A stretch of DNA of 64,000 nt. Source: Mactromeris polynyma (taxonomy: Eukaryota; Mollusca; Bivalvia; Venerida; Mactridae). Position numbers and translations under genes: made by a program. The notes under the pieces are model-generated. The model saw nothing but the letters and a program-made list of their open reading frames with translations, ran no database searches and was not told where the DNA came from. Positions 11,490 to 22,569 of this stretch are shown piece after piece (position 1 is the first letter of the stretch; every line of letters starts with the position of its first letter). The stretch spans positions 9,259,901 to 9,323,900 of the forward strand of contig JASFXZ010000013.1 in NCBI GenBank assembly GCA_032209605.1, read 5' to 3'.

Positions 11490-12260
11490 GCATATATTTA
11501 GACAAATACTTGTATTACATCCTTATATATTAGTATTAATTTAAATTTTATACTGAAATTCTTGGAATATAATTATATGTAGACAAAATAATAGTACGAC
11601 ATCCTTTTATAATATTAGTATTAATTTTAATCTTATACATAAATTCTTGGACTGTAATTATATGTATACAACATGACATCTTTATAATATTAGTATTAAT
11701 TTTAATTTTACACAGAAATTCTTGGAATATAATTATATGAAGACAAAATAACAGTATTACATCGTTATAATATTAGTATTAATTTTAATCTTATACAGAA
11801 ATTCTTGGAATGTATAATTATATGTATACAAAATGACATCTTTATAATATTAGTATTAATTTTAATCTTATACAGAAATTCTTGGAATGTAATTATATGT
11901 AGAAAAAATAACAGTTAATAACATCCTTATATTATTAGTTTTAATTTTATACAGAAATTCTCGGAATTTAATTATATGTAGATCTATAAAATAATATCAC
12001 ACCCTAAACACACAGGGCTCTCACTAGAACTTCAGAACAGGGAGAAGTTTTTGTGATTTTAGGGAGAAATTACAGCATTTCACCCTGTTAAAGACATTTT
12101 TATGTAGGAAAACTTCTCCCTCAGTTCAAATTAGGGAGAAGTCAGATAATTTTGGGAGACTATTTCTCCCATTTCTCCCTCTAGTGAGAGCCCTATATAT
12201 ATAATAGTAAGTATAGTAAGGCTTATATTTTAGTATTAATTTTATACAGAAATTCTCGGA
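11490..12260. repeat. Tandem repeat of about 107-113 bp, interrupted by a MITE
   Basis: Five to six units, each with ATTAGTATTAATTTTAAT, a CAGAAATTCTTGGAAT block and AATTATATGTA. The array stops at the family F MITE (12012) and one more partial unit follows at 12210-12265. Confidence 0.85.
12012..12194. mobile_element. Palindromic MITE family F
   Basis: TIRs AGGGCTCTCACTAGA and TCTAGTGAGAGCCCT, with GGGAGAAGT repeated inside both arms. Inserted in the tandem array. Confidence 0.88.
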
Positions 12261-12268
12261 ATACAACT

Positions 12269-12735
12269 ACAGTAAAACCTCTCTTAAAGACCACCTCAAT
12301 AATAAGAGCACCTCAATAATAAGACCACCTCAATAATAAGAGCACCTCAATAATAAGAGCACCTCAATAATAAGAGCATCTCAATAATAAGAGCACCTCA
12401 ATAATAAGGCCACCTCAATAATAAGAGCATCTCAATAATAAGAGCACCTCAATAATAAGACCACCTCAATAATAAGACCACTTCAATAATAAGACCACCT
12501 CAATAATAAGAGCACCTCAATAATAAGAGCACCTCAATAATAAGAGCATCTCAATAATAAGAGCACCTCAATAATAAGGCCACCTCAATAATAAGAGCAT
12601 CTCAATAATAAGAGCACCTCAATAATAAGACCACCACAATAATAAGAGCATCTCAATAATAAGAGCACCTCAATAATAAGACCACCTCAATATTAAGACC
12701 ACATTTTTTAAGTCCATTTTGACTGTTCCGCTTTA
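12269..12735. mobile_element. MITE family A with expanded arm
   Basis: Starts ACAGTAAAACCTC. Between 12290 and 12695 the terminal module CTCAATAATAAGACCAC (17 bp) is repeated about 24 times with AGAGCACC/AGACCACC/AGAGCATC variants. The right TIR is missing or decayed. Confidence 0.9.
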
Positions 12736-12939
12736 TTCAACCTTAATTTGAGAAATACCAGGAATTATTTTATTTCCCATAGTACATGCATTTTTAATTA
12801 ATCAAGAGCTTCAATATGCAAATTAAACAAGTACAGATAATGGATCTATATTTACCATGGGTACAATATCATATTAATAATTTAATATCATAAATAAGAA
12901 CTTTCAATTGTTCAAAAACAGGAAACTTGAGCACATACG

Positions 12940-15430
12940 GCCTGTTGCACAGTAAATGTCCCAATTTTGTTAGCATCTAAGGCAAAAAATAAAGTTTCTT
13001 GTATTTTTATCATATTTACTTTTTTGGATACTATGATACATATAGCAACATGTCCCATTGATAAAAAGATAACTTTTTGTTTGGTACTTGTTATTTTTAC
13101 CTTTAAATATCACTCTGACTGGGAGGGGACGGACATTACAAGTTAATGAAAAGTCTGTCTCTAAAAGATGAAGAAACACAAAGTAACAACTTAAAATGTA
13201 TTTGTTTTACATAATTATCCAAGAAATAGCATACTCTTATAGAATTTATACTTTTTAGCTAAAATTCTTGCTTAATTATGTCATTCCAACCAATAATTTG
13301 AAATCGGTCAAGATTTTTTCTCTCCAAAATATCTATTTCTTGTCTTCTGGTTTTAATCAGTTGCAATTGATATATAACATAGATATATGAAATCATCAAT
13401 ATATCTGGATGCTGGGAGAACATTATATTAGTTTTCTAAACTAAAATAATTGACTTATGTCAGCATTCAAGCAAGTATTTGTACATTTTCTTTGCTTAGG
13501 ACGGACCTCACTTCATAAATTGGTAATGAAGGCTTATTTCATTTAACTAAAATGACCAGAATCACTTATAACATCAATAATTATGGAGATTAAAGACAAC
13601 AAACTAAAGCATATATAGCTATAAACATGTATGTAGAAAAAAGAGAGTTAATTTTGGTAATATTAGTGAAAAATGAAAATACAGGTGATATACCGGTATT
13701 GGTTTCTCACTGTTAAGTCTTTCTTCCAAAAGTGATTTATAAGAGTAAGACAAGTTCTTATTTCTTCATTATTTCATTTGCACTGGGGTTTAACAATTTA
13801 TGTAATAGAAATGTGAAATATATCATGTTTAAAATCATAAATATCACGCATATGTTGATTTAATTTTTTAATAAATACACTTATTTTCTAACAGTCAAGG
13901 CAAGTCTGATCAACTATTTTTTATAAATTGTCTTTTAGTTTAAGTCCATAAAAATAATTTACACTTTCTCAACTTTACTGTATATATGTGTCAGATGGTG
14001 ACAGCAAGTACTGATTGATGTATATTGGACTCCCACTGGGCCAGACACTGTGAAATGCTGATTAGGGGTCTGGATAAGATTGATATCTAGATAGTGCACA
14101 CAGGGGACAATATTGTTTATTGCATAACATTGTATAATGTGTCCAAGCCAATACTGGCCTTGTTTTTGCCTGTGTTTCTGATTTTTATCATGTTATCTTA
14201 AAGTATAATGTCTGGAATTTATAGCAATATGTGTAGCAGGATTTATTGAAGATTTGAGAAATAATCCTAATATTGTAATGTCCGTCCCTTTTTTGTAATG
14301 TCCGTCCCCACACTAAATTATTTGTTTTAAAGACTGTATTGTCAATTTTTAAGAAATAATTTTTACTACATGGACTTTTAACATATACAGGCCCTTCATT
14401 ATAAAATCTTTTTGATGATTATAATAGACAAAATATCCTTTTATTGTCAAAAAGATGCCAATTTTGTGCATTTTTGTTGCAGTAGTTTGAATTAGGTCCC
14501 TACCACTAAGATGCTTCAGTATGAAGTAGATTTTTCTTTCTTTCTGGACAAAATAAAGGTTGTCTATGTACATAAACATAAATATTTGCCTAAACTTGAT
14601 GCCTAAAATGACTTTCATTCACACCAAATAACATTATACATAAGGGGACGGACATTACGGGGACGGACATTACAGATAACATTTCATTTTTTGCAAATAA
14701 TTCCATTGTAACCAAGAATAAACCGCAAATATGGACTTACATGGTATTATAATGATAAAATGTATTGAATAATATGTTTTATTAAACATTTTTTGTACTT
14801 ATTCTTAAAAATCACATGGGGGACGGACATTACACTTTTTTTGACACAACTTGCCAAGTAGAAAAATATTTGTAAAATAAAAAAAAATTGTTGATATTCT
14901 TGGCATGTATATTACATCATCCTTTTATTTGACTTATTGTCTTTATAAATATGTAGAGATTGTGGATTTCTTTTATTTATATTGTCCTTTTAATTAAAAT
15001 TGTAGAATATAGGGAAATGCAAAAATGGAGACCATTACATCGGTACCTATTTTAGTTTTTCTAACATAAATCTAGAAGTGTTTATGCTAAAACATTATGG
15101 CATATACCAAACTAACAGGCATGAAATTCTTCAAAGGAAAATCAAATATCCAATGAAAAACAATTGTTGCTTTTCTCATAATATTTTATAGAAAAAGTGG
15201 AAAAAAACAGATGCTAACACATTACACCCCAAAATGGACCATTTTTGGGTCTTCAAAGTTGTATAAATTTTAAACCGAAAAAGATTTCTCCAAATAATTC
15301 ACATGCACACTTAAAACTTGATGTATGTTTGTGTTTGCATTCATTTTTTTCTAAATTAAGTTTGTAGTTTTACAGAATTTAGCTTGTACAACTATTTTTA
15401 AAAAAATGGACAAAATACTGTGCAACAGGC
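12940..15430. mobile_element. 2.5-kb non-autonomous DNA transposon, GCCTGTTGCACAGTA termini
   Basis: GCCTGTTGCACAGTA at the left is exactly inverted at the right (TACTGTGCAACAGGC), and CATACG flanks both ends. The interior has no substantial ORF but carries GGGGACGGACATTAC at 13125, 14644, 14659 and 14819, and its inverse at 14275 and 14295. The superfamily is unknown to me. Confidence 0.85.
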
Positions 15431-15568
15431 CATACGCATTTTGCTTGGCATAAAAAATCATCATTTACAATTAATTGAAAAACAAAATACGAATAAATCA
15501 TTAATTCATTTACAAGTATTTCATATCATTTTATGACGCAGCTAAAATCTTTTTTTGTTGTAAAATAC

Positions 15569-15763
15569 CAGGGATTCCAATAGGGGCTGAATCTCACGAG
15601 TCATTTCGATAATATTTTACCTGTTTGTACCTTTTGTAGCCATACAATATATAATTTAGAGAAACATTTTACCCTTCAGCCAGGAATACTGAGGGTCAAA
15701 ATGAGGCTTTTTGGAAATAACATGGGGTCCAAGGGTCAACTCCAGGGTCAAAGGGGACCCCTG
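15569..15763. mobile_element. CAGGGG-family MITE, inverted orientation
   Basis: Begins CAGGGATTCCAATAGGGGC and ends CAAAGGGGACCCCTG, the reverse of the 9076 copy. Confidence 0.8.
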
Positions 15764-15938
15764 AATACTTAAATAGTGAAAACAAAGCCATTGCTATTTG
15801 CAGCAAACAAACACATTTGGAATATAATTTTTGCTAAATAATTTATAGTTTGATATTGTATGATACAACATAATCCCTCCTAATGTGAATTCCAAGCCAC
15901 AAGTGGATTATAATTCCTTCAGTATCCATACTACAGTA

Positions 15939-16120
15939 CAGTAAATCCTCAATAATGCGACCACCCTTGGGACCCTTGAAAACTGGTATTCTCATTGAGG
16001 TGGTCTTAATATTGAGGTCAAATAAAGAGCAAAGCAGTGAAAAGGGCCTTGAAAATTGTGTTCTGAATTTTGAGGTGGTCTTATTATTGAGGTGGTCTTT
16101 AAGTGAGATTTTCTTTATAT
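15939..16120. mobile_element. MITE family A
   Basis: ACAGTAAATCCTCAATAATG at the left; internal AAGAGCAAAGCAGTGAAAA and TTGAGGTGGTCTTATTATTG, then a decayed right end at about 16120. Confidence 0.82.
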
Positions 16121-16142
16121 TCTGTTCTGATGTTAAATGCAT

Positions 16143-16699
16143 ACTGTAAAACATCAATAATAAGACCATCATTGGGACCCTTGAAAACTGGTCATAATAT
16201 TAAGGTGGTCTTAATAATAAGGTTGAATAATGGGCAAAAATGTGAAAATGGACTTAAAAGATTGTGTTCTTAATTTTTAAATGGTCTTATTATTGAGGTG
16301 GTCTTATTATTGATGTGGTCTTATTATTGATGTGGTCTTATTGTTGAGTTGGTCTTATTATTGAGATGGTCTTATTATTGAGGTGGTCTTATTATTGAGA
16401 TGGTCTTATTATTGAGGTGGTCTTATTGTTGAGATGGTCTTATTATTGAGATGGTCTTATTACTGAGATGGTCTTATTATTGAGGTGGTCTTAATATTGA
16501 GATGGTCTTATTATTGATGTGGTCTTATTATTGAGTTGGTCTCATTATTGAGATGGTCTTATTATTGAGGTGGTCTTATTATTGAGATGGTCTTATTATT
16601 GAGGTGGTCTTATTGTTGAGATGGTCTTGCTATTGAGGTGGTCTTATTATTGAGATGGTCTTATTATTGAGGTAATCCTTAACTGAAGTTTTACTGTGT
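16143..16699. mobile_element. MITE family A with expanded right arm
   Basis: Left end ACTGTAAAACATCAATAATA, right end GAAGTTTTACTGT. From about 16278 to 16675 the module GGTCTTATTATTGAGAT (17 bp) is repeated more than 20 times. Confidence 0.9.
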
Positions 16700-16788
16700 A
16701 TGTTAGAATATTTATATGCCATATATTTATCATAATTGTCTTGCACATAATGTGTAATATAGTTGATATAACTCAACATATTAAAGTA

Positions 16789-16930
16789 CAGTCAAACCTG
16801 TGTAAACAGACATCTGTACTAAGCAGCAAACCTGTCTTCAACAGCCGGGAAATTAAATTGACCAACATATGGATGATCAAGCAAAGCAGCAAAACTGTAG
16901 CAAATCATTACATTCCATGTCGGAAATAAT
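16789..16930. mobile_element. Degenerate MITE family B and adjoining CAGGGG fragment
   Basis: Starts ACAGTCAAACCTGTGTAAAC. The rest is diverged; a CAGGGG-family right end (ATGACCCTTGAGATTCAGCC) follows at about 16938-16972. Confidence 0.55.
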
Positions 16931-17005
16931 TAATCAAGATGACCCTTGAGATTCAGCCCCTTATGGAACCCCTGATTAATGAATTACTTTGAATATATTC
17001 ATTAT

Positions 17006-17181
17006 CAGGGGTTCCATTTGACCCTGGAGTTGACCCTTTGACCCTTGGAATTTCCAAAAAAACTCTGGTTGAAGGGTCAATTTTTTATTCTAAATTATAG
17101 GATTTTTGGCTATAAAATGGTAAAATCCGGGACAAAATTCTCAAAATGAAGCTTGAGATTCAGCCCCTAGTGTAACCCCTG
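17006..17181. mobile_element. CAGGGG-family MITE
   Basis: CAGGGGTTCCATTTGACCC at the left and CCCCTAGTGTAACCCCTG at the right. Confidence 0.85.
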
Positions 17182-17318
17182 ATCAATAAATTTATGATTT
17201 TATTCTACTTTTAATATATTTATTATTAATTTTTACCATACTGAATTTGAGCATTATTATACTGTGCTATGAAGACATGAACTAATTATTAAGCCATTAT
17301 ATAAAAGCAGACTCTAAT

Positions 17319-17490
17319 ACCATAAAACCTCGATAATACGACCACCTTTGAGACTCTTGAAAACTGGTCTTCTTATTGAGGTGGTCTTAATACATGTATC
17401 AAGGTTGAATAAAGAGCAAAATAGTGAAAAATGGACTTGAAAATTGTGTTCTTAATATTAAGGTAGTCTTACTCTTGAGGTTTTACTGTA
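17319..17490. mobile_element. MITE family A
   Basis: Compact copy: CCATAAAACCTCGATAATAC at the left, GAGGTTTTACTGTA at the right, unexpanded arms. Confidence 0.85.
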
Positions 17491-17810
17491 TAAATCCTCA
17501 TTGGCAAAACAAATCCTACAAAAATATCTGACTTATAAGATTCAAGGCAAAGTAAACAGAAATTATCTCATGAAAAAATATCAGGAAATCATTTAATGCC
17601 CTCTTGGCGAATTTTCAAAAGTACGTCTTCCAAGAAAAATATTATACCAATTGTTTCTACAGCAAAAATTAAATTTTCTAATTTAGCACGTATACGTGAA
17701 TCCAACAGGGAAAAAACCTAATGGAAAATAGGACGATTCTTACAAATGATGTTTACTTAAAATCCAAACCCCATCTTGGGTGAGGTGAGTAAAATTCCAA
17801 CTTCATAATC

Positions 17811-17945
17811 CAAGGTTTCCATTAGACCCTGGAGTTGACCCTTTGACGCCTAGATTTTCCAAAACGCCTCATTTTGACCCTTCGGATTCTGGCTGAAGGG
17901 TCATGTTTTCTTTAAATTATAAGTAGTTTGGCTATTAAATGGTTA
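17811..17945. mobile_element. CAGGGG-family fragment
   Basis: CCATTAGACCCTGGAGTTGA through GGATTCTGGCTGAAGGGTCA; right end lost into an ACCATGG-rich stretch (17945-18120). Confidence 0.7.
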
Positions 17946-18195
17946 ACCATGGTAAACCATACCAACACATGGTCTTAACATTCCCAACAATTGGCACCTT
18001 AACCAACCATGGTTTTGACTATGCCAAATCATGGTCTTAACATTCGCAACAACTGGCACCACAACCAACCATGGTTTTCAATCATGACAACAAATGAACC
18101 ATGGTAGACCATGGTCTACAATACAAAGGTCAAGGTCACACCTCAGCTTGGCAAGGTCACATGGGTATGTTTCATATGTCAATATATCTCCTCTA

Positions 18196-18392
18196 CAGTC
18201 GGACCTTGTTTCTTTCGAATTAATTGGGTCAAAAAGTTTATTTTTAGTAACACATGTTTTCGATTAGCCCGTTCCAATTTGACGTGCCTATAAGATTTAA
18301 GAAGATACATCGGGACCTGATATTTATTTCAGATGAAACCGAATATTCAGATAGAAGGTTGTCAAATAAACGAGGTCTTACTATAAAGTGAT
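18196..18392. mobile_element. MITE family C
   Basis: ACAGTCGGACCTTGTTTC at the left, GAAGATACATCGGGACCTGA in the middle, AAATAAACGAGGTCTTACT at the right. Confidence 0.8.
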
Positions 18393-19018
18393 TTAAACCA
18401 TTTGCAAAAACACACAATTTTGGAGTTTTCAGAATTGGAAGATGATATTTGTCAGTTTTTTTATAAAATACGACAGACACGGCAGATGACATTAACTTAG
18501 AAACTTAGTAACTAAAACTATTCAACATTTGTTACACGAGACATTCCAACGGAGAAATCAATATTATATTGGATCTTCATCCTTAGTATTATTCATGATT
18601 CAATGGAAGATTGAAAAACATCTCCCTGAAAAGGCTCTAGAACAGACTCGGTACCCAATCAATACTACGTTATCAGAATAATAATTGCCTGAATAGATTC
18701 CCTGAATATATAGTGCTTTCTAAAATACAATAATGCCAAATGAGAATCCATTTACATAATGGATTCACATTGAAATACGGCATCGGTTTATCCGGTCGCG
18801 AATAAATTGATTATAGCAATAAGCAATTGAACAAACCCGTCGACGACTATTAGCGGAATTAATTCACCTGACTAATGGTGATAATGATGCGAGTCATAAT
18901 ATATACATGACTGTGTATTCAGGTGTAATATATGAATATGAATAATGCAGCTTTTTAACCAGCGCACCTAAGCGCCTGGTTTTATTGTTAATATGCAACA
19001 GGTCTTTGATTTTCATTA

Positions 19019-19123
19019 AAAATTTCTAAAGCTAGACTGGTTCTAGTTTTCAAAAGTTGGAAGCCAATTAAAAATTTCTAAAGCTAGACTGGTTATAGTT
19101 TTCAAAAGTTGTAAGCCAGATTT
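19019..19123. repeat. Two-copy tandem duplication
   Basis: AAATTTCTAAAGCTAGACTG followed by GGTT(C/A)TAGTTTTCAAAAG is present twice at about 52-bp spacing. Confidence 0.85.
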
Positions 19124-19541
19124 ATTCAATACATAATTAATGTATTTTATAACGTATGCAATTTGTTAATGACATGAAATCAGCTATTTTGGGACAGACT
19201 TCGGCAAATTTTAATAGCGATGTTGTGCTACCAAGTAAGACATTTAGATATACAAAGTTTGAACCTTTATTCAGTACTTCCGTACTTGCGTAGCAGTCGA
19301 CATTAAAGACAATGAGGGGCTATGGAGCTCGTAATAATGTCATTTGTTGTGGATCGCAAAAGCCAAAACGTTGGATAAACGACACGTGTAACAGAAAGAA
19401 CCGAAAAGGAAACAAATTACCCTAAAGCAACATATCGACATGTGTAACAGAAAGAACCGAAAAGGAAACAATATACTGGAAAGCAAAAGTCCCAAATGAC
19501 CTGCTTAGTTCACAAATAGACAATATATATTAATTTCAAAC

Positions 19542-19637
19542 TATAGTATAGTTCCTGAACAAGCGAGATTTGGGTTGTAATAGCCAACGGACAGATAACA
19601 CTATGGTCAATGCCATTAAAAATGCTGTTAAAGTGGT
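19542..19637 (-). CDS. Weak candidate exon of the same divergent gene
   Basis: A strong acceptor (TTTCTTTATGCAG) precedes 96 nt that, in the phase left by the 24331-24512 exon, read DHFNSIFNGIDHSVICPLAI and so on to a weak GTTTGA donor. Another frame of the same block is hydrophobic and also open, so coding status is uncertain. Confidence 0.22.
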
Positions 19638-19761
19638 CTGCATAAAGAAATTATATTCAATAAAATAGATACAAACAAAAATGAACATACAGGTACACCA
19701 AACAGCCATTAAGACAACTAATGCCAAATTCACTTCAAACAGGCTACACAAAAAATGATTT

Positions 19762-19943
19762 ACAGTTAAACCTCAATAACAAGACCATTCCTTGAATACT
19801 GGTCTGCTTATTGAGGTGGTCTTAATACAAAATGTATTGAGTTTGAATAAAGAGCATAACAGTGAAAATGGACTTGAAAATAGGGTTCTTAATTTTGAGG
19901 TGGTCTTGTTATCGAGGTGGTCTTTAAATGGGGTTTTACTGTA
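19762..19943. mobile_element. MITE family A
   Basis: ACAGTTAAACCTCAATAAC at the left, ATGGGGTTTTACTGT at the right. Confidence 0.85.
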
Positions 19944-20162
19944 TTTCCAAAATGTTCCATCAGCATGCATGTCAAAGTCTAGACAAGATCACACATAACC
20001 CTTAACCCCAAAGTGTGCCCTAGATATGTGAGATAGGAACTGGGTCTTGCACAAGACATGTCATTTCACTGAGGTAAACATTTCTGTCGACCTTTTTGTC
20101 ATGAATTTTCAGAAAGTCCAGAAAGAACTTAAAATAAATGCACAAATGGATACTGACTGACA

Positions 20163-20262
20163 CCTGGGGTTCAATTTGACCCTGCAGTTGACCCGTTGAC
20201 CCCTAAAATATCACATTTCGATCCTTGTGATGGTGAAAGTGATGGAAGGGTAAATTTATTCT
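20163..20262. mobile_element. CAGGGG-family fragment
   Basis: GGGGTTCAATTTGACCCTGC then GTTGACCCGTTGACCCC. Right part diverged. Confidence 0.55.
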
Positions 20263-20420
20263 ATTTTATAATTATTTATTTCTGTTTTCTGTGCAATAAC
20301 GCTAGATCAAGTACAAATGAGTCAGCAGAATGAATAATTTCTTCCAATATCATCAAAACAAATTCCACAGTATAATAGCAGTAGTAATTAATCATAAATA
20401 CAATATTGCGTAGTTTATAC

Positions 20421-20612
20421 TGTCCGACCTCGTTTATTCGACAACCTTTTAATAATAAGTTTTATGCGATACTTGGTAGCATCCAAATTAAATATCTGGT
20501 CCCGATGTATCTTCTTGCACATGAAGAATTGAAATGGGGTATTTAAAACCATGTAATATTTTAAATAAAATTTCGGTCCTGATGAATTTGAATAAACGTG
20601 GTCCGAGTGTAT
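20421..20612. mobile_element. MITE family C
   Basis: CTGTCCGACCTCGTTTATTC to AATAAACGTGGTCCGAGTGT. It ends directly against a CAGGGG element. Confidence 0.82.
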
Positions 20613-20700
20613 CAGGGGTTCCATTTGACCCTGGAGCTGACCCTTTGACCCCCTCAGGATTTTGGCTGAAGGGTCAATATTTTCCCTAGTGGAACCCCTG
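20613..20700. mobile_element. CAGGGG-family MITE, internally deleted (88 bp)
   Basis: Both TIRs (CAGGGGTTCCATTTGACCC and CCCTAGTGGAACCCCTG) are kept but the centre is missing. Confidence 0.85.
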
Positions 20701-20707
20701 TGGATAA

Positions 20708-21062
20708 GTAGGGGGCGTAGCTGGACCTTTTTTAAATGAACGCACAATTGGGGTATAAAGGGGGCATTTGATGTTTTTATAGGAGAAAAACCTATTTGTA
20801 CAGCAAAATGGAGGCTTGTATAACTCACTTTGTATACTGCAGGAAATAAAAATTGTTTGTTCAAATATAACGTAAACGAGGCTCTATCTATTGTACTTTT
20901 TGAGCTGTTGTCATCTCACGAATTTCAAAATTTACGGCCTGCAAACGCTTCACTCCCATTACCCCTCAATGTTTATTCAATTTTAGCCTCTAATCTTTTT
21001 TGATTTTGACGACTAATTGTACACACGGGCATATTGTGCGTAACGTCAGCTATGCCACTGAT
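20708..21062. mobile_element. Putative hAT-type MITE
   Basis: Left GGGGCGTAGCTGGACC and right GTCAGCTATGCCACTG are inverse; a CAGTGGC(G/A)TAGCT terminus is typical of hAT elements. Confidence 0.5.
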
Positions 21063-21149
21063 AAGTTCCCTAGTCAGCACAAAATAGCTAAATACTGGAA
21101 AATATAATTCTCTTCTTCAAAAAGACAAAGAATCAGGTATAATTAAAAC

Positions 21150-21207
21150 CATGGTCATCATAAAGTCATGGTCATCATAAAGTCATGGTCATCATAAAGT
21201 CATGGCC
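21150..21207. repeat. 18-bp tandem repeat ATGGTCATCATAAAGTC
   Basis: Three to four copies. Confidence 0.85.
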
Positions 21208-21231
21208 ATTGTTAACTGATTTGACCATTCA

Positions 21232-21375
21232 GCCCTGCGTTCAGTTACGGCTATCAGTTGCGAACGTTTTGTATTGTATCCCTAGTCCACCGTATCACAT
21301 TGGCTGCACACAGGGAAACAAATTGCAAAACATTTACGAAAGGATTGGGTTGATAGCCGTAACTGAACGCAGGGC
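21232..21375. mobile_element. Palindromic MITE, GCCCTGCGTTCAGTTACG termini
   Basis: About 24 bp of perfect inversion (GCCCTGCGTTCAGTTACGGC against GCCGTAACTGAACGCAGGGC) with a unique centre of about 95 bp. Confidence 0.88.
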
Positions 21376-21754
21376 AGTATTAAAGAACAGACCATTTTAT
21401 ACACACTATATCAACACAATTCTAACATGACTGCTGTATAAAGATGAATAAATCTCATAAAATAATTGTATATATACTAAAGGGGAATAACTCTGTAATG
21501 AATTCAACAACTGTAAAGAGTTAAGGATCTTGATCACTGCAGAAGGTTTTGCCTTTTTGCCTTTAACTTTTGTTGTGGGGGGTCTCCTAAACTACATTTT
21601 TGATATAGTTATTTTAAGTATGCCAAGTGTGATGCTATACATTTTTTGCATTATCTGAAAGATATTTGAACAGGTGTTTGATACATTGTGCTGAGTTGGT
21701 AATCTCATGTAAAAATAAATCATGTATCTTCAAAAAAACAAAAACAAAAAACCA

Positions 21755-22150
21755 TTTGACCCTGGAATTGACCCTTTGAGTCCTGGAATTGACCCTTTGA
21801 GCCCTGGAATTGACCCTTTGAGCTCTGGAATTGACCCTTTGAGTCCTGGAATTGACCCTTTGAGTCCTGGAATTGACCCTTTGAGCCCTGGAATTGACCC
21901 TTTGAGCCCTGGAATTGACCCTTTGAGTCCTGGAATTGACCCTTTGAGCCCTGGAATTGACCCTTTGAGTCCTGGAATTGACCCTTTGAGTCCTGGAATT
22001 GACCCTTTGAGTCCTGGAATTGACCCTTTGAGTCCTGGAATTGACCCTTTGAGCTCTGGAATTGACCCTATGAGCACTGGAATTGACCCTATGAGCACTG
22101 GAATTGACCCTTTGAGTCCTGGAATTGACCCTTTGAGCCCTGGAATTTCC
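21755..22150. repeat. 21-bp satellite ATTGACCCTTTGAGTCCTGGA
   Basis: About 19 units with GTCC/GCCC/GCTC/GCAC variation. The unit is the left-end module of the CAGGGG MITE (GGAGTTGACCCTTTGACCC). Because 21 is a multiple of three, long but meaningless frames are open on both strands. Confidence 0.93.
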
Positions 22151-22265
22151 AAAAGGATTCTGGCTGACTGGTCTTATTATAAAGGTTTTGCAGTACAATT
22201 TGCATTATTAAACTGCCATGGAGACTTAATCACAAAAGGTTTATGTGTAAAAGTAATACATCAAT

Positions 22266-22565
22266 CGGGGGGGGGGGGGGGGTCCATTTGACACACGTGA
22301 GTTGACCCTAAGGAGTTTGGTTGAAGGGTCAACTTTTCTCTAACTTATAGGTAATTTGTCTATAAAATGGATAAATGGTCAAAACTTAACAAAAACACCC
22401 TAGATTCAGCACCTATAATAGCATTTGACACAAGTGAGTTGACCGTAAGGAGTTTGGCTGAAGTGTCAACTTTTCTCTAACTTATAGGTTATTTGGCTAT
22501 AAAATGGAAAAATATGGTCAAAACTTAACAAAACCACCCTAGATTCAGCGCCTTTAATAGTGGAA
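22266..22565. repeat. Poly-G run and two-copy CAGGGG-related tandem
   Basis: A run of about 16 G at 22267-22282, then two units of about 145 bp starting CATTTGACACA(C/A)GTGAGTTG and containing TTATAGGT-ATTTG-CTATAA. Confidence 0.8.
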
Positions 22566-22569
22566 CCCT

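Noticed and set aside
19130..19330. Open - strand frame of about 60 codons with protein-like composition
   Set aside because: No usable splice sites; lengths like this occur by chance many times in the window.
21635..22291. Repetitive ORFs of 140-189 codons on both strands
   Set aside because: Product of the 21-bp CAGGGG-derived array; both strands open equally.
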